From positions 140,930,361 to 140,994,360 of the forward strand of contig NC_079492.1 of assembly GCF_020520425.1 (NCBI RefSeq): a DNA stretch of 64,000 nt. The letters run 5' to 3'. This document shows positions 10,537 through 20,581 of the stretch, piece after piece; the stretch's first letter is position 1; the number at the start of each line of letters is the position of its first letter. A model generated the notes under the pieces. It searched no databases. It saw nothing but the letters and a program-made list of their open reading frames with translations, and was not told where the DNA came from. Position numbers and translations under genes: made by a program. This DNA is from Spinacia oleracea. Its lineage: Eukaryota > Streptophyta > Magnoliopsida > Caryophyllales > Amaranthaceae.

Positions 10537-13500
10537 ATGAGTTCCGATGAGGAGGCACCATCAAAGGTCATCGCCGCCGCCGTCGACCTAGACTACTATC
10601 TCGGGTCAGGCGACGGTCCCGGTATTGTTATCACCCTTGTGAAACTAAGAGGAGCATCGAACTACGATGAATGGGCCAAAGCTGTTCGTCGCTCGATGAT
10701 TTCAAAATTCAAATTTGGATTTCTTGATGGTTCTGTGAAGGAACCCATTACGGACGCAACGAAGATGAAACATTGGATTGCGGTCAATTCGATGGTGGTG
10801 TCTTGGATCACAAACACCATAGACGAGAGTTTGCGTTCGAATCTGGAAGATTTTGATATTGCTCACGAGTTGTGGTGTCATTTGAGGACGCGGTACTGCG
10901 TCGTGTCGGGAACTAGGGTCTGCCATATTAAGATGGCTCTGAGTGGCTGCAAGCAGGGCACGTCTGAGGGCGTCATGGAGTACTATGGCCGCTTGTCGAA
11001 GGTATGGAAGGAGTACGTACACTATGCACGAGTTCCAAGGTGTATATGTGCGGGTTGCACGTGCAACATAGCGAAGCAGGTGGGGGACATTCATGATGAA
11101 GATCGTCTGCACTATTTCTTAATTGGCCTAGATGATCACTATGAAGCCATTCGTGCACAACTGTTAGCAAGATCGCCGTTGCCAGGCCTCGACGAGGCAT
11201 ACCAGACGGTTATGAATACCGAGACCATGCGCGCCAAGGCAACGAGAGGTAAGGAGAGTGTCATGGCGTTCAAGGTCGAGACTAAGGGTCGGTCGAGGTC
11301 GGGAGATGCGAGTGACAGATTTTGTGGTCATTGCAATCGTGAGGGTCATGAGGAAGAAACTTGTTATCAGCTGATTGGTTTTCCCGAATGGTGGGATGAG
11401 AAGAAACGAGGTGGTAGAGGGCCTGGTCGAGGAGGCAGGACGTCGATTAGAGGAGGCAGAGGAGCTCGTGGGGCAGCGTCGTCGACCAGTGGTGTCGCTC
11501 GCGCCAATGCCGTGAGTAATACCACAGCAGGGGCGACAACCACTGTGACGAGTGGAGGCGGATCGCAGGGAGCAGTGACGACAACCAATCATGAGCTTGT
11601 TGGTGTGACGAAGGAGCAAGTCCAGCAAATTGTTGACATCTTATCACGACCACCAAACAAGTTGCAAGGTAATCTTGATTTACGATGGATTGTTGACAGT
11701 GGGGCCTCACGTCATGTGATGGGTGATATTTCAATTCTGAGAAATATCAAAACATCGAGTAATCAACAGGTTGTGTTACCAGATGGTCAACCTGCAAATT
11801 CAAATCAATATGGTTCGGTGGTCTTGGAGGATGGTTTTGTGCTCGATAACGTTCTATTTGTGCCTAAATTGAACTGCAATTTAATTTCTGTAACTCAATT
11901 AAGTGACGAATTACATTGTGCTGCTCAATTTACTAACAAAATGTGTGTTCTTCAGGACCGCTCGACGAGGATGGTGATTGGCGTGGGTGATCGACAGGAA
12001 GGACTATATTTTTTCCGTGGGGCTCCAAGGGTTCGTGTGCTAGCAGTGGAGTGTGTGGTCGACTTGTGGCAGCAACGTATGTGGCATCCGTCGGAAAAAG
12101 TGTTGCAGTTACTTCCTCCTGTGAGTCATAAGATTAGGAATACTAAAAACATTTGTGATGTATGCCCACGGGCGAAACAATGTAGGGAGAGTTTTCCAAA
12201 TAGTGATAGTCGTGCAAGTCGCCCATTCGACCTTGTTCATCTTGATTTATGGGGGCCTTACAAAACACCCTCGTCGAGTGGGGCGAAGTATTTTCTTACC
12301 ATTGTGGATGATTATTCTAGGGGTGTGTGGATTTATTTATTGTGCAATAAAATGGAAGTTGAATCGTCGTTTCTTAATTTTGTTGCCATGATTAAATGTC
12401 AGTTTAATCGATCCCTGAGAGTTGTTCGCAGTGACAATGGTACTGAGTTTAATTGTTTGCAAGGTTATTTCTTTAAAAATGGGATTCTGTTTGAGTCGTC
12501 ATGTGTTGGGACACCTCAACAGAATGGGAGAGTCGAGAGGAAGCACCAACATATTTTGAATGTTGGGAGAGCGTTACGGTTTCAAGGGAATCTTCCTATA
12601 AAATTTTGGGGGGAATGTATTCTGGCTGCTTGTCACTTGATCAATCGTACACCTACACCGGTCCTTGACAATAAAACCCCTTATGAGATGTTATTTGGAA
12701 AACCACCATCGTATGTGTCTATCCGGGTATTTGGGTGTCTGTGTTATGCGTATAATCTCCGGAGTAAAGGGGATAAGTTTGCGTCTCGTGGTCGCAAATG
12801 TGTGTTTCTGGGTTACCCGTTTGGCAGGAAGGGATGGCAACTGTACGACCTGGAGACACACGAGTTCTTTGTCTCAAGGGATGTAAAATTTCATGAACGG
12901 ACGTTTCCATTCGCAGACACGTCGACTATGTTGCCTGCAATGCATGATGGTGGTGGGGTGCTAGACCAGTGGGGTTTGGATGAGAGTGGGACTGGATGTA
13001 CTCAGGAGGTGTCGCCTGCAGGTGACAATGAGGAAGTGTCGTCACCTGCAGGTGCCACAGAGGAGGTGTCGTCGCCTGCGGGTGACACGGAGGAGGTCTT
13101 GTCGACTGTGAGGGAGGAAAAACATGATACACCTAGTCGAGGTGAATCAGACGTCGTTTCAGGTGTAGATGAGACGACGGGTAGTGATGAGAGTGAGACA
13201 AGGCAGTGTGTGGAGGATACGGAGTTAGGAAGGGGGAAGCGTGTGAAGTTTCCGTCGACAAAGCTGAAAGACTGTGTGATACATACAATACGGGAAAAAT
13301 ATAGTACTTCTGACAAAACACCTACGGCGTCACCACCCTCAGGTACTCCTTATCCTATCACATATTTTGTTAATTATGAGCGTTTTTCGTCAAAGCACAG
13401 GCATTATATAGCAGCATTGCAAGAAGGGCAAGTTCCTAAGAGTTTTAAACAAGCGATGCAACATGAGGGGTGGCGTCAGGCAATGGCTGCTGAAATCGAC

Positions 13501-14967
13501 GCGTTGGAGGAACAGGGGACATGGACGTTGGAAAATTTGCCGGAAGGGAAGAAAGCACTGGGGAGTAAATGGGTGTATACTGAGAAGCGTGATGAGGATG
13601 GGAATTTGTTGAGACTGAAGGCTCGATTGGTATGTTTAGGGAATCATCAGGAGGAAGGGTTGGATTATAATGAGACATTTGCTCCCGTCGCGAAGATGGC
13701 GACAGTTCGAACTTTCCTAGCTGTCGCAGCTGTCAAACAGTGGGACGTGCATCAGATGGACGTCCACAATGCGTTCTTGCACGGTGACTTGGAGGAAGAG
13801 ATCTATATGAAGATTCCTCCTGGATTCAAGAAGAATCACCTTGACAAAGTGTGTCGAATGAGAAAGTCGTTGTATGGGTTGAAACAAGCACCTAGATGTT
13901 GGTTCCAGAAGTTGTCGACGGCATTGACGCACTATGGATTTCGACAGTCGCTGTCCGATTATTCGCTCTTTACTCTGTCTAAAGGTACGTTGCAGCTGAG
14001 TGTGCTCATTTATGTGGACGACATGATTATCGCAGGCAATAACAAGTTTGCGCTTGAGAGTTTTAAGGCATACTTGAAGGAGTGTTTTAAAATGAAAGAC
14101 CTCGGGGCTCTGAAGTACTTCCTTGGGTTAGAGGTGGCACGAAGTAGTCAAGGGTTCTATGTATGTCAGAGAAAATATGCCCTCGACATCATCTCAGAGG
14201 CCGGATTGTTGGGAGCAAAGCCTGTGGACTTTCACATGGAACAGAATCATAGGTTGGCATTGGCAGACGGGCCAGACCTGTCGGACGGTGAGCAGTATAG
14301 GCGTCTGATCGGACGTCTGGTTTATTTGGCTGTCACGCGACCAGACGTTGCCTACTCTGTACATGTCCTATCTCAATTTATGCAAGCACCAAAGGAGGCA
14401 CATTGGGAAGCAGCTTTGCGAGTAGTGAGATACTTGAAGAAGTGTCCGGGTCAAGGTATACTACTTCGGTCGGACAGTGCGTTGCAGTTGGAGGGGTGGT
14501 GCGACTCGGATTGGGCAGGGTGTCCAATGACGCGTCGGTCGGTGACTGGATGGTTTGTGTCACTTGGTATGTCGCCAGTTTCTTGGAAGACCAAGAAACA
14601 ACATACTGTTTCTCGGTCGTCTGCTGAGGCAGAATATCGATCGATGGCAGCTCTGACGTGTGAGTTGAAGTGGTTGAAACAACTACTACGCGACTTGGGG
14701 GTGACACACGACCAAGGCATGAGGATGTATTGCGACAGTCAGTCTGCGTTGCATATTGCACAGAATCCGGTGTTCCATGAAAGGACAAAACACATCGAGT
14801 CAGATTGTCATTTCATTCGAGATGCAATCAAGGAAGGGATCATCAGTCCGTCGTACGTGTCGACGAAGGTTCAGTTAGCAGATATCTTCACCAAAGCGTT
14901 GGGGAAGGCGCAATTTGAGTTTTTTTTGAACAAGATGGGCATTCGAGATCTACATGCTCCATCTTGA
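10537..14967 (+). CDS. Copia Gag-Pol polyprotein
   Basis: One frame of 1,476 residues in Copia order. Gag has LVKLRGASNYDEWAKAVRRSM near residue 35 and a zinc knuckle CGHCNREGHEEETC near residue 265. Next comes the protease motif DSGASRH near 388, then a GAG-pre-integrase zinc region (WHPSEK... CDVC). The integrase shows HLDLWGPY, VRSDNGTEF and PQQNGRVER. The reverse transcriptase shows GSKWVYTEK, QMDVHNAFLHG, KSLYGLKQAPR and the catalytic YVDDM. RNase H has CDSDWAGC and SRSSAEAEYR. All polyprotein parts needed for movement are present in one open frame, so it looks whole. It encodes no envelope. Other open frames overlapping it are shadows. Confidence 0.96.
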   Translation: MSSDEEAPSKVIAAAVDLDYYLGSGDGPGIVITLVKLRGASNYDEWAKAVRRSMISKFKFGFLDGSVKEPITDATKMKHWIAVNSMVVSWITNTIDESLRSNLEDFDIAHELWCHLRTRYCVVSGTRVCHIKMALSGCKQGTSEGVMEYYGRLSKVWKEYVHYARVPRCICAGCTCNIAKQVGDIHDEDRLHYFLIGLDDHYEAIRAQLLARSPLPGLDEAYQTVMNTETMRAKATRGKESVMAFKVETKGRSRSGDASDRFCGHCNREGHEEETCYQLIGFPEWWDEKKRGGRGPGRGGRTSIRGGRGARGAASSTSGVARANAVSNTTAGATTTVTSGGGSQGAVTTTNHELVGVTKEQVQQIVDILSRPPNKLQGNLDLRWIVDSGASRHVMGDISILRNIKTSSNQQVVLPDGQPANSNQYGSVVLEDGFVLDNVLFVPKLNCNLISVTQLSDELHCAAQFTNKMCVLQDRSTRMVIGVGDRQEGLYFFRGAPRVRVLAVECVVDLWQQRMWHPSEKVLQLLPPVSHKIRNTKNICDVCPRAKQCRESFPNSDSRASRPFDLVHLDLWGPYKTPSSSGAKYFLTIVDDYSRGVWIYLLCNKMEVESSFLNFVAMIKCQFNRSLRVVRSDNGTEFNCLQGYFFKNGILFESSCVGTPQQNGRVERKHQHILNVGRALRFQGNLPIKFWGECILAACHLINRTPTPVLDNKTPYEMLFGKPPSYVSIRVFGCLCYAYNLRSKGDKFASRGRKCVFLGYPFGRKGWQLYDLETHEFFVSRDVKFHERTFPFADTSTMLPAMHDGGGVLDQWGLDESGTGCTQEVSPAGDNEEVSSPAGATEEVSSPAGDTEEVLSTVREEKHDTPSRGESDVVSGVDETTGSDESETRQCVEDTELGRGKRVKFPSTKLKDCVIHTIREKYSTSDKTPTASPPSGTPYPITYFVNYERFSSKHRHYIAALQEGQVPKSFKQAMQHEGWRQAMAAEIDALEEQGTWTLENLPEGKKALGSKWVYTEKRDEDGNLLRLKARLVCLGNHQEEGLDYNETFAPVAKMATVRTFLAVAAVKQWDVHQMDVHNAFLHGDLEEEIYMKIPPGFKKNHLDKVCRMRKSLYGLKQAPRCWFQKLSTALTHYGFRQSLSDYSLFTLSKGTLQLSVLIYVDDMIIAGNNKFALESFKAYLKECFKMKDLGALKYFLGLEVARSSQGFYVCQRKYALDIISEAGLLGAKPVDFHMEQNHRLALADGPDLSDGEQYRRLIGRLVYLAVTRPDVAYSVHVLSQFMQAPKEAHWEAALRVVRYLKKCPGQGILLRSDSALQLEGWCDSDWAGCPMTRRSVTGWFVSLGMSPVSWKTKKQHTVSRSSAEAEYRSMAALTCELKWLKQLLRDLGVTHDQGMRMYCDSQSALHIAQNPVFHERTKHIESDCHFIRDAIKEGIISPSYVSTKVQLADIFTKALGKAQFEFFLNKMGIRDLHAPS

Positions 14968-14974
14968 GGGGGGA
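14962..14974 (+). other. Copia polypurine tract
   Basis: TTGAGGGGGGA next to the 3' LTR, the plus-strand priming site typical of plant Copia elements. Confidence 0.8.
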
Positions 14975-15136
14975 TGTTAAGATATGTTAAGATATTAGAT
15001 ATTATTCTGTGAATATTCTATAGAGTCCTAACTATGGTATGTTACCTAATGTGTACCTAGGGTTTAGGTAACTGAGTTGTACTATATATACGTGTGTGAT
15101 TAATGAGAATGATACGAGATTACACAATATTTGACA
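14975..15136 (+). repeat. Copia 3' LTR
   Basis: 162 bp, nearly identical to the 5' LTR, followed by the TSD copy TAGTA and then the right half of the host Stowaway MITE. Confidence 0.95.
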
Positions 15137-15545
15137 TAGTATATAATATATTGTTGCCTTCATCTCACATATATTTTCAAAATATTAATATTTTTAAATG
15201 TTTTTATAATATGTAGTTAAAGATATTGGTGGTCAAAGTTATGCATTGATAAGCGTGTCCAGTCAAAACGGTGCGAGTATTAAGGGACGGAGGGAGTATC
15301 TATTAACACTGGTGAACCTGTTTTGTTTAGATGATTCCATAGACGCTTAGGTTCTCCGTATTTAATTTGGTTAGAGTAGATTTTACCTCAGGTTCAATCA
15401 AGAGGCTAGCTAGTATGGCATTGATCGTATTCCAATCTGATTGTCTACACGTACTCCCGCGTTGGAGTAGGTTGTAGCCAAGAAAAGAAAACGATTTTAA
15501 CTGAAGAAAGAAAGAAAGAGGTTGTAGCCAAGGAAACTTAATTCA

Positions 15546-15551
15546 TTTATT
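15546..15551 (-). terminator. Poly(A) signal candidate of the BURP gene
   Basis: AATAAA on the minus strand, about 80 bases past the stop codon. Confidence 0.5.
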
Positions 15552-15632
15552 AAAGTGAAGAGAAACATTACATAGACTAGACATCACATGGCAAATCGTT
15601 ACATCTCTGAATATATAATTCAACTATGTTAA

Positions 15633-16535
15633 CTATTTGGTAACCCACATTATATCATCGGTAGCAATAAAATGACATATTGGAGGACCTGGTTTAGCCT
15701 TCAAAAGCATAAACAGAAGGTGATTACCATTCCATTTAGATGTATCCATATGACAAATAGAGACCGCCTCCAATTTAGTTCCATCTTCTCCAACAAGAGG
15801 CACCACACGAACCTGACTTTTCGGTATATAATGGCATCCATAAACAGCAAAAGGAAGATAATCTTGTTTATGACATCCTGTTACTTGATATTTTATAGTC
15901 CTCGCTACCCCTGATACTGTATACATTTGCCATTTCCCAGCAGGAGTTGAGATCGGCTTTACATTTTCACCCATCAACCCAACCACAAAGTTTCTCATTT
16001 CTTCCAAAGATTCAACACACGATCTTTCCTCTCCTGAACCCTCCTTAGGCTTTTTACATGACTTTGAATTTGGGTTAAATCTCACCATATTTAAATTTGG
16101 GTGTTGATTTTTCATTAGCCTTGATGAAGGAGGCCCTTGGTTTGTAAAATATAAAGGCATCTTATTCCCAATTTTAACATCATCGTACTTGTGAAATATT
16201 GTAAGGTTTATGAAATCGAGATTTACTTGATGACCGTTCTCTAAGCTCCAAGAACTTATGTTGCCTTTGATGTTCATGAGGCGGTAAAGCTCGTTGATTT
16301 CCTCGGGGCGAACTGATTCCTCGTACTTGAGCTTGTCGCCGAGAATGTGATAAAGTGGATTCACGACGTCGTCTTCACCGGAATTCCGAGAAGTTGATGC
16401 AAACTTGGCATTTAGGTTGTCATAAAAATAGTCGAGATCATTGTTTGCATAGATAGGTAGTATAAACAGGGGAAATAGCAAGAGAACTAAGGCTCCCATA
16501 ACCATTATGTGATTGTTTTTTTTTGGTTTATACAA
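15633..16535 (-). CDS. BURP-domain secreted protein
   Basis: Single-exon gene of 300 residues. Residues 1-30 form a signal peptide (basic start, then a hydrophobic run ALVLLLFPLFILPIYA). The BURP domain runs from about residue 127 to the C-terminus. It starts with a divergent MPLYFTN instead of the usual two phenylalanines and has the four CH pairs at 221, 234, 261 and 287, with spacings of 11, 25 and 24 that fit the family pattern. BURP proteins (RD22, USP, PG1-beta and BNM2 types) are plant-specific and enter the secretory pathway; several act in the cell wall or respond to drought and ABA. Residues 31-126 lack the tandem repeats of RD22 or PG1-beta types, so a short USP/BNM2-like form is more likely. 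Additional cysteines are at 160 and 173. The exact substrate or role cannot be read from sequence. Confidence 0.9.
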   Translation of the reverse strand: MYKPKKNNHIMVMGALVLLLFPLFILPIYANNDLDYFYDNLNAKFASTSRNSGEDDVVNPLYHILGDKLKYEESVRPEEINELYRLMNIKGNISSWSLENGHQVNLDFINLTIFHKYDDVKIGNKMPLYFTNQGPPSSRLMKNQHPNLNMVRFNPNSKSCKKPKEGSGEERSCVESLEEMRNFVVGLMGENVKPISTPAGKWQMYTVSGVARTIKYQVTGCHKQDYLPFAVYGCHYIPKSQVRVVPLVGEDGTKLEAVSICHMDTSKWNGNHLLFMLLKAKPGPPICHFIATDDIMWVTK

Positions 16536-16588
16536 TAAAATGAAAGAGGAATGTAATTTGTGTATATCAAATGAAAGAAAGAATTACA

Positions 16589-16598
16589 TATTTATAGT
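16589..16598 (-). promoter_or_regulatory. TATA box of the BURP gene
   Basis: CTATAAATAT on the minus strand, about 55-65 bases upstream of the start codon, leaving room for a short leader. Confidence 0.65.
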
Positions 16599-16686
16599 AC
16601 TATTTAGCACACCACGCAATCATGCATGTCATCAACTAGTAGATCTTTAATAATGGCTATAAAAATAATAGGATAATATGGAGTTC

Positions 16687-16889
16687 GGATCCTCTAGAGT
16701 TTTAATAGAACTCTATAAGGTATAGTTGTATCTAAACCATACATTATAAATTCGATGGCTTATATTGATGAGAAAAAATATGGAAAATTTTGGAAAGATA
16801 ATATATGAACCATTGATTTTTCATTCAATGGTTGATATGCTCAAACGTACTCTACCTTTTAGAGTTATTTTATAACTCTAGAAGATCTA
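16687..16889. mobile_element. Foldback MITE, GGATCCTCTAGAG family, copy 1
   Basis: Starts GGATCCTCTAGAGTT and ends with the mirrored CTCTAGAAGATC. Its interior holds TTGATGAGAAAA and a second inverted pair around GAACCATTGATTTTTCATTCAATGGTT. It matches 37900-38097 over its whole length with moderate divergence. Confidence 0.75.
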
Positions 16890-17362
16890 AAACCGATAGG
16901 ATGTTATATATTATCCTAACTCCTAATGCGCAATAATACCAAAAGAGTGAAAGACACATGTGGTGCAAGTTGGGCAGCCGTCGCCGGCTCGGCTAAAAGG
17001 TGGACTACTAGAGTGAAGATGGTATTGGGATGTTTTTTAGTTCACTCTATTATTACCAAATAAAGTATGCATGCATACATACATTGCATATAACGTAATT
17101 GAGTTAAGCAACCATTAGAGTACACCAACCTTGACTATTTGACCAATCTTTAAAGCATCAATTAAACAAATTGATGGCAAATACAAACAAAACTAAGTTA
17201 TGCTAAAAGAAATCAAGTACGTGGACTGGTTTTTTCCTAACTTATCCAATTTTCAGGATAATACTATTTAAATTCCATTTTATTGGTCTTTTTTTTCATA
17301 TTAATTGTTTTTATAACACAAGTTGACAGGCTAATGAATAGCGTTAGAAGGTTTAATTCGAC
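16890..17362. other. Intergenic DNA, nothing recognised
   Basis: AT-rich sequence between the foldback MITE and the Tourist-like composite; no gene or repeat boundary seen. Confidence 0.4.
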
Positions 17363-17376
17363 TTAAGTCTTGTTTA

Positions 17377-17656
17377 CACTACAAGAAATTGTACTATTAA
17401 CGACGAGAAATCCCGTCGCGAAAGGCCAATAATTGTTGATTAACGACGAGATTTCCTGTCGCGAACCCGTCATAAAAGGGGGCCGTCGTTAATAGAAAAT
17501 CCCGTCGTAAACCCGTTATAAACCCGTCGTAAAAGACATTTACAACGGTTATTCCCGTCATTGTTTGGTTGTTAGCCCCGTCGCAAAAGGCTTTTGCGAC
17601 GGGATTTTTGACCCGTCGTAATTAGGTTGTCGTAAAAGATACAAATTCTTGTAGTG
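17377..17656. mobile_element. CACTA-type MITE 1
   Basis: The TIRs are CACTACAAGAAATTGTA and the mirrored AGATACAAATTCTTGTAGTG, with a 3-bp TTA duplication (17374-17376, 17657-17659). The 280-bp body consists of subterminal ACGACGGGATTT/CCCGTCGTAAA repeats, typical of En/Spm subterminal transposase sites. It lacks coding capacity. It lies inside the left TIR of the Tourist-like shell. Confidence 0.92.
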
Positions 17657-17934
17657 TTAGTTCACCTTATTTCTCCTGATTTGATCTGATCTGAACTTAT
17701 TTTTTCTGATCTGATTTGAACTTATTTTTTCTGATCTAATCTGGTATGAACTTATTTTTTCTGATCAGATCTGATTATTCAGAATTAAGTTTAAACAAAA
17801 ATCTACATTTATTAATATTAAACGACTTACGTCTAAAATAAATATTACACAAATTTATAATATTGTTACTCCGTATTATTTATTTGACTTTGCTCATGAT
17901 TTAACTATTACTTATATTAGATAGACCTATACAT

Positions 17935-18710
17935 GATCTAGATAGATCGGTTATGATATAGAGATATAAGTTCTGATCTGTATATGATATGTACAGATCA
18001 TTTCTGATATGGACATGATTTGTACAGACCAGTTCTGACCTGGACATGATCAGTTCTGATCTGGACATGATCTGTTATGATCTAGACATGATTTATACAG
18101 ATCAGTTCTGATTTGGACATGATATGTACAGATCAATTTTGATCTGGACATGATCTATACAGTTCAGTTCTGTTTTGGACATGATCTGTACAGATCAGTT
18201 CTGATCAGGACATGATCTGTGCAGATCAGTTCTAACGTGGACATGATCTGTGCAGATCAGTTCTGGTCTGGACATGATATGTGTAGATCAGTTCTGATCT
18301 GGTCATGATCTGTACAAACCAGTTCTGATTTGGTCATAATCTGTACAAATCAATTCTGATATGGACATGATCTTTGCAGGTCAATTCTAATTTGAACATA
18401 ATCTGTACACAATCGATATCTAGACCAGTTATAATTTGGACGTATCGATTCTGATCTGGACATGATCTGTACAAATCGGTTTTGATCTGAACATATTGGT
18501 TCTGTAAGGATCGGTTCTGATGTAGACAAGATCTTTGCAGATTTGAACATTATATGGACATGATCTGTACAAAGTTATGATCTGGATATTATCTGATCCT
18601 ATCAGTTCTGGTCTGGATACATAATGGTTCTGATCTATAAAAATCCGTTCTAATATGGACATGACCTGATCATATCGTCTCCGATCTGGACTTAATGGTT
18701 TTAATTTGGA
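17935..18710. repeat. 31-bp minisatellite (about 25 degenerate copies)
   Basis: The unit is close to GATCTGTACAGATCAG followed by TTCTGATCTGGACAT, with clear 31-base spacing in 17990-18380 and more decay towards 18700. The unit contains the palindrome CTGTACAG and several GATC sites. The frames on the minus strand (PYQNRSVQIM-like repeats) are a product of the array. Confidence 0.85.
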
Positions 18711-18760
18711 CATGATGAATTTGAATGTTTTGTTAATGTTTTTTTATGCCTTAAATAATA

Positions 18761-19104
18761 CTCCCTCCATTCTTAAATGATCTTCCTATTTGGTGTTTGG
18801 GGTGGAAAATAAGAAAATGGAATCTTGTAATGATTGTGTGTAAGAGTAATGATGGGGTGTAAGAAAAAATAATAAATAAATGAAGAAAAGTAATAAAGAA
18901 ATGAAGGAGAGAGAAGATATTTTTACTAAAGTAATAAAAAATCATAAAAGTGGGGTTGGGTGGGTGAATTGGGAAATGTGAATGAATTAAATAAGGGATG
19001 GTAGGAAAATTTATGGTAAAAAGTCATGTCCAAAAATAGAAACAGGAAGATCAAATAGGAACGACATTTATAGAAACAGGAAGATAAAAAAGAAATGTAG
19101 GGAG
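18761..19104. mobile_element. Stowaway MITE, copy C
   Basis: CTCCCTCCATTCTTAAATGATCTTCC at the left is mirrored by GGAAGATAAAAAAGAAATGTAGGGAG at the right, with TA duplications at 18759-18760 and 19105-19106. The interior CCTATTTG motif is repeated near both ends. It belongs to the same subfamily as the copy at 23295 (CTTCCTG.. ends). Confidence 0.85.
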
Positions 19105-19149
19105 TAGATTTTAATTGCACCGACAACAACATTATTTTTTATTAAAGCA

Positions 19150-19162
19150 ATAATAGTAATAA

Positions 19163-19235
<73 letters not shown>
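19150..19235. repeat. (AAT)n microsatellite
   Basis: Roughly 25 AAT/ATA units with few interruptions, directly upstream of the truncated LINE. It may be the tail of an earlier LINE copy. Confidence 0.9.
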
Positions 19236-19237
<2 letters not shown>

Positions 19238-19239
19238 GA

Positions 19240-20340
19240 AATGTGGATGGTGGTGCGGGTTTTGGAGATTAGCAGTGGCGATGTGCCACTTTACCTTATC
19301 GGTTGGGTGGTTTCGGGGTCTACACTGCGCAGGATTCTTCCGCATATGCTTTTGTTGCCTCGTGTCTCCAGTCTCTTGGTCTCCAGAACAGACTACTTGG
19401 GCATGGTGGTGACTCTGGTTTAGGCCTCGCTTGTGATTTAGCTTTAAATAGCTTTCGGGATTTGTGTCATTTCGATCCTCTCGATCTTTGCCGTGAGGTA
19501 CCAGCCCCCCCCCCCCCCCCCCCCCGTTTATGAAAAAGTTGGCTACAGTGTACTTTGATATGGTAGAGAAGAAGATGATGGGACAACACAGCCCGAGTTC
19601 TAGAGAAAAGGCTATACTCATTAACAACCGAGCGGCGCACTCCTTAGACTTCTTGAGAGCCCTCCCTATTGAGGGGTTAGGGTAGACGATGCACCCAAGA
19701 CAATTCAGGTGTGTTTTGTGCTATCGCCTTGCGATTCCTATGTTCCCTCCTGACTTTACTTGTCCTTGCTGCTCGTCGAAAGTCATAGATCGTTTCGGGG
19801 ATCACGCAGTGCATTGTGGGAATGATGTTGGCCTGAAATTCCGCCATAACTTGGTTCGAGATGTGTTAGGGGATATCTGTTCGCAGGCTGGGGTTGTTGT
19901 GCAGAAGGAGGTGCCTTTGGGATTTCTGTCTGAGGAAGGGAGAGACCTCCGTCCTGCAGACCTTCTTGTCTACTCCTGGGACAAAGGGAAGAATGTATGC
20001 TTAGATGTCACAGGGATCTCCCCATTCACCGGGCCAGGAGTTGATGCTTTTGCTCCTGGGGTTGCTGTCGCTAACGCTGTTGCCAGGAAGAAGAAGAAGT
20101 ATGAGGCGAAGTGCATAGACAACGGGTATGGTTTTATCGCTTTTGCTTTCTCTACCTTTGGAGAACTGGGGTGTGATGCCCTCGAGTTCATGGCTAGGGT
20201 CTCTCGGGTTGCTCAGAGTAACACGGCTGCTGCTAACATTCGTTCTTTTCTTTTTCATCGTTTGTGTTTTGCTTTGAATAAGGGTGTTGGAGCCCAATTA
20301 GTGGCTAGGCTCCCATCCAACTTTGTGTAATCGTTTCTTC

Positions 20341-20383
<43 letters not shown>
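19240..20383 (+). mobile_element. 5'-truncated non-LTR retrotransposon (LINE) 3' part with (AAT)n tail
   Basis: Conceptual translation of 19261-19500 gives a region found downstream of the RT in a widespread plant LINE type (LGGFGVYTAQDSSAYAFVAS). After a C-run at about 19507-19525 the frame changes. The 19689-20330 frame gives CPCC...HAVHC, then RPADLLVYSWDKGKNVCLDVTG, and ends GVGAQLVARLP before a stop at 20328. An (AAT)n tail follows at 20341-20383. Amber codons at 19270 and 19683 and the frame change at the C-run show it is dead. The CPCC..HxxHC plus RPAD..K..DVT pattern could be a zinc knuckle with a restriction-like (PD-D/ExK) fold; this is inference. Confidence 0.7.
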
Positions 20384-20385
<2 letters not shown>

Positions 20386-20399
20386 TTAAACATGACCCC

Positions 20400-20510
20400 T
20401 TACAATTTACCAGGATAGACTTTGCTATAGCCAGAGGAGTAGGGGCCCAGATTGTATCTCGGCTTCCCACTAATTATTTGTAAAATATTTGACATTGTTA
20501 GCATTTGATT

Positions 20511-20581
<71 letters not shown>

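Larger units (their letters stand above)
10236..15136 (+). mobile_element. Ty1/Copia LTR retrotransposon, looks whole
   Basis: The element is 4,901 bp with two 162-bp LTRs (TGTTAAGATATG...TTTGACA) and a 5-bp target duplication TAGTA (10231-10235, 15137-15141). The primer-binding site TGGTATCAAGAGC directly after the 5' LTR matches initiator-methionine tRNA, and a G-rich polypurine tract precedes the 3' LTR. A single long gag-pol frame fills the interior. The two LTRs differ at about two positions, so insertion is recent, probably within the last million years or so at usual plant rates. The short LTR and gag type suggest the Ale/Retrofit lineage, tentatively. Confidence 0.97.
10132..15296. 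mobile_element. Stowaway MITE split by a Copia insertion
   Basis: The left part starts CTCCCTCTGTCCCTTAATACTTGCACCG (10132-10230). The right part ends with its complement CGGTGCGAGTATTAAGGGACGGAGGGAG (15142-15296). Outer TA duplications are at 10130-10131 and 15297-15298. Removing the Copia element and one TSD leaves a MITE of about 260 bp. The MITE is therefore older than the Copia insertion. Confidence 0.93.

Noticed and set aside
10702-14788. Many open frames on the minus strand and in other plus frames across the Copia polyprotein
   Set aside because: They overlap a single long frame with all Copia motifs and have no homology-like composition; shadows.
18350-18713. Minus-strand frames with RSRPNY/QIRID repeats
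   Set aside because: Translation of the 31-bp minisatellite.
19142-19627. Minus-strand frame ending in poly-Tyr and poly-Leu
   Set aside because: Reads the (AAT)n microsatellite and the reverse of the LINE; not a gene.
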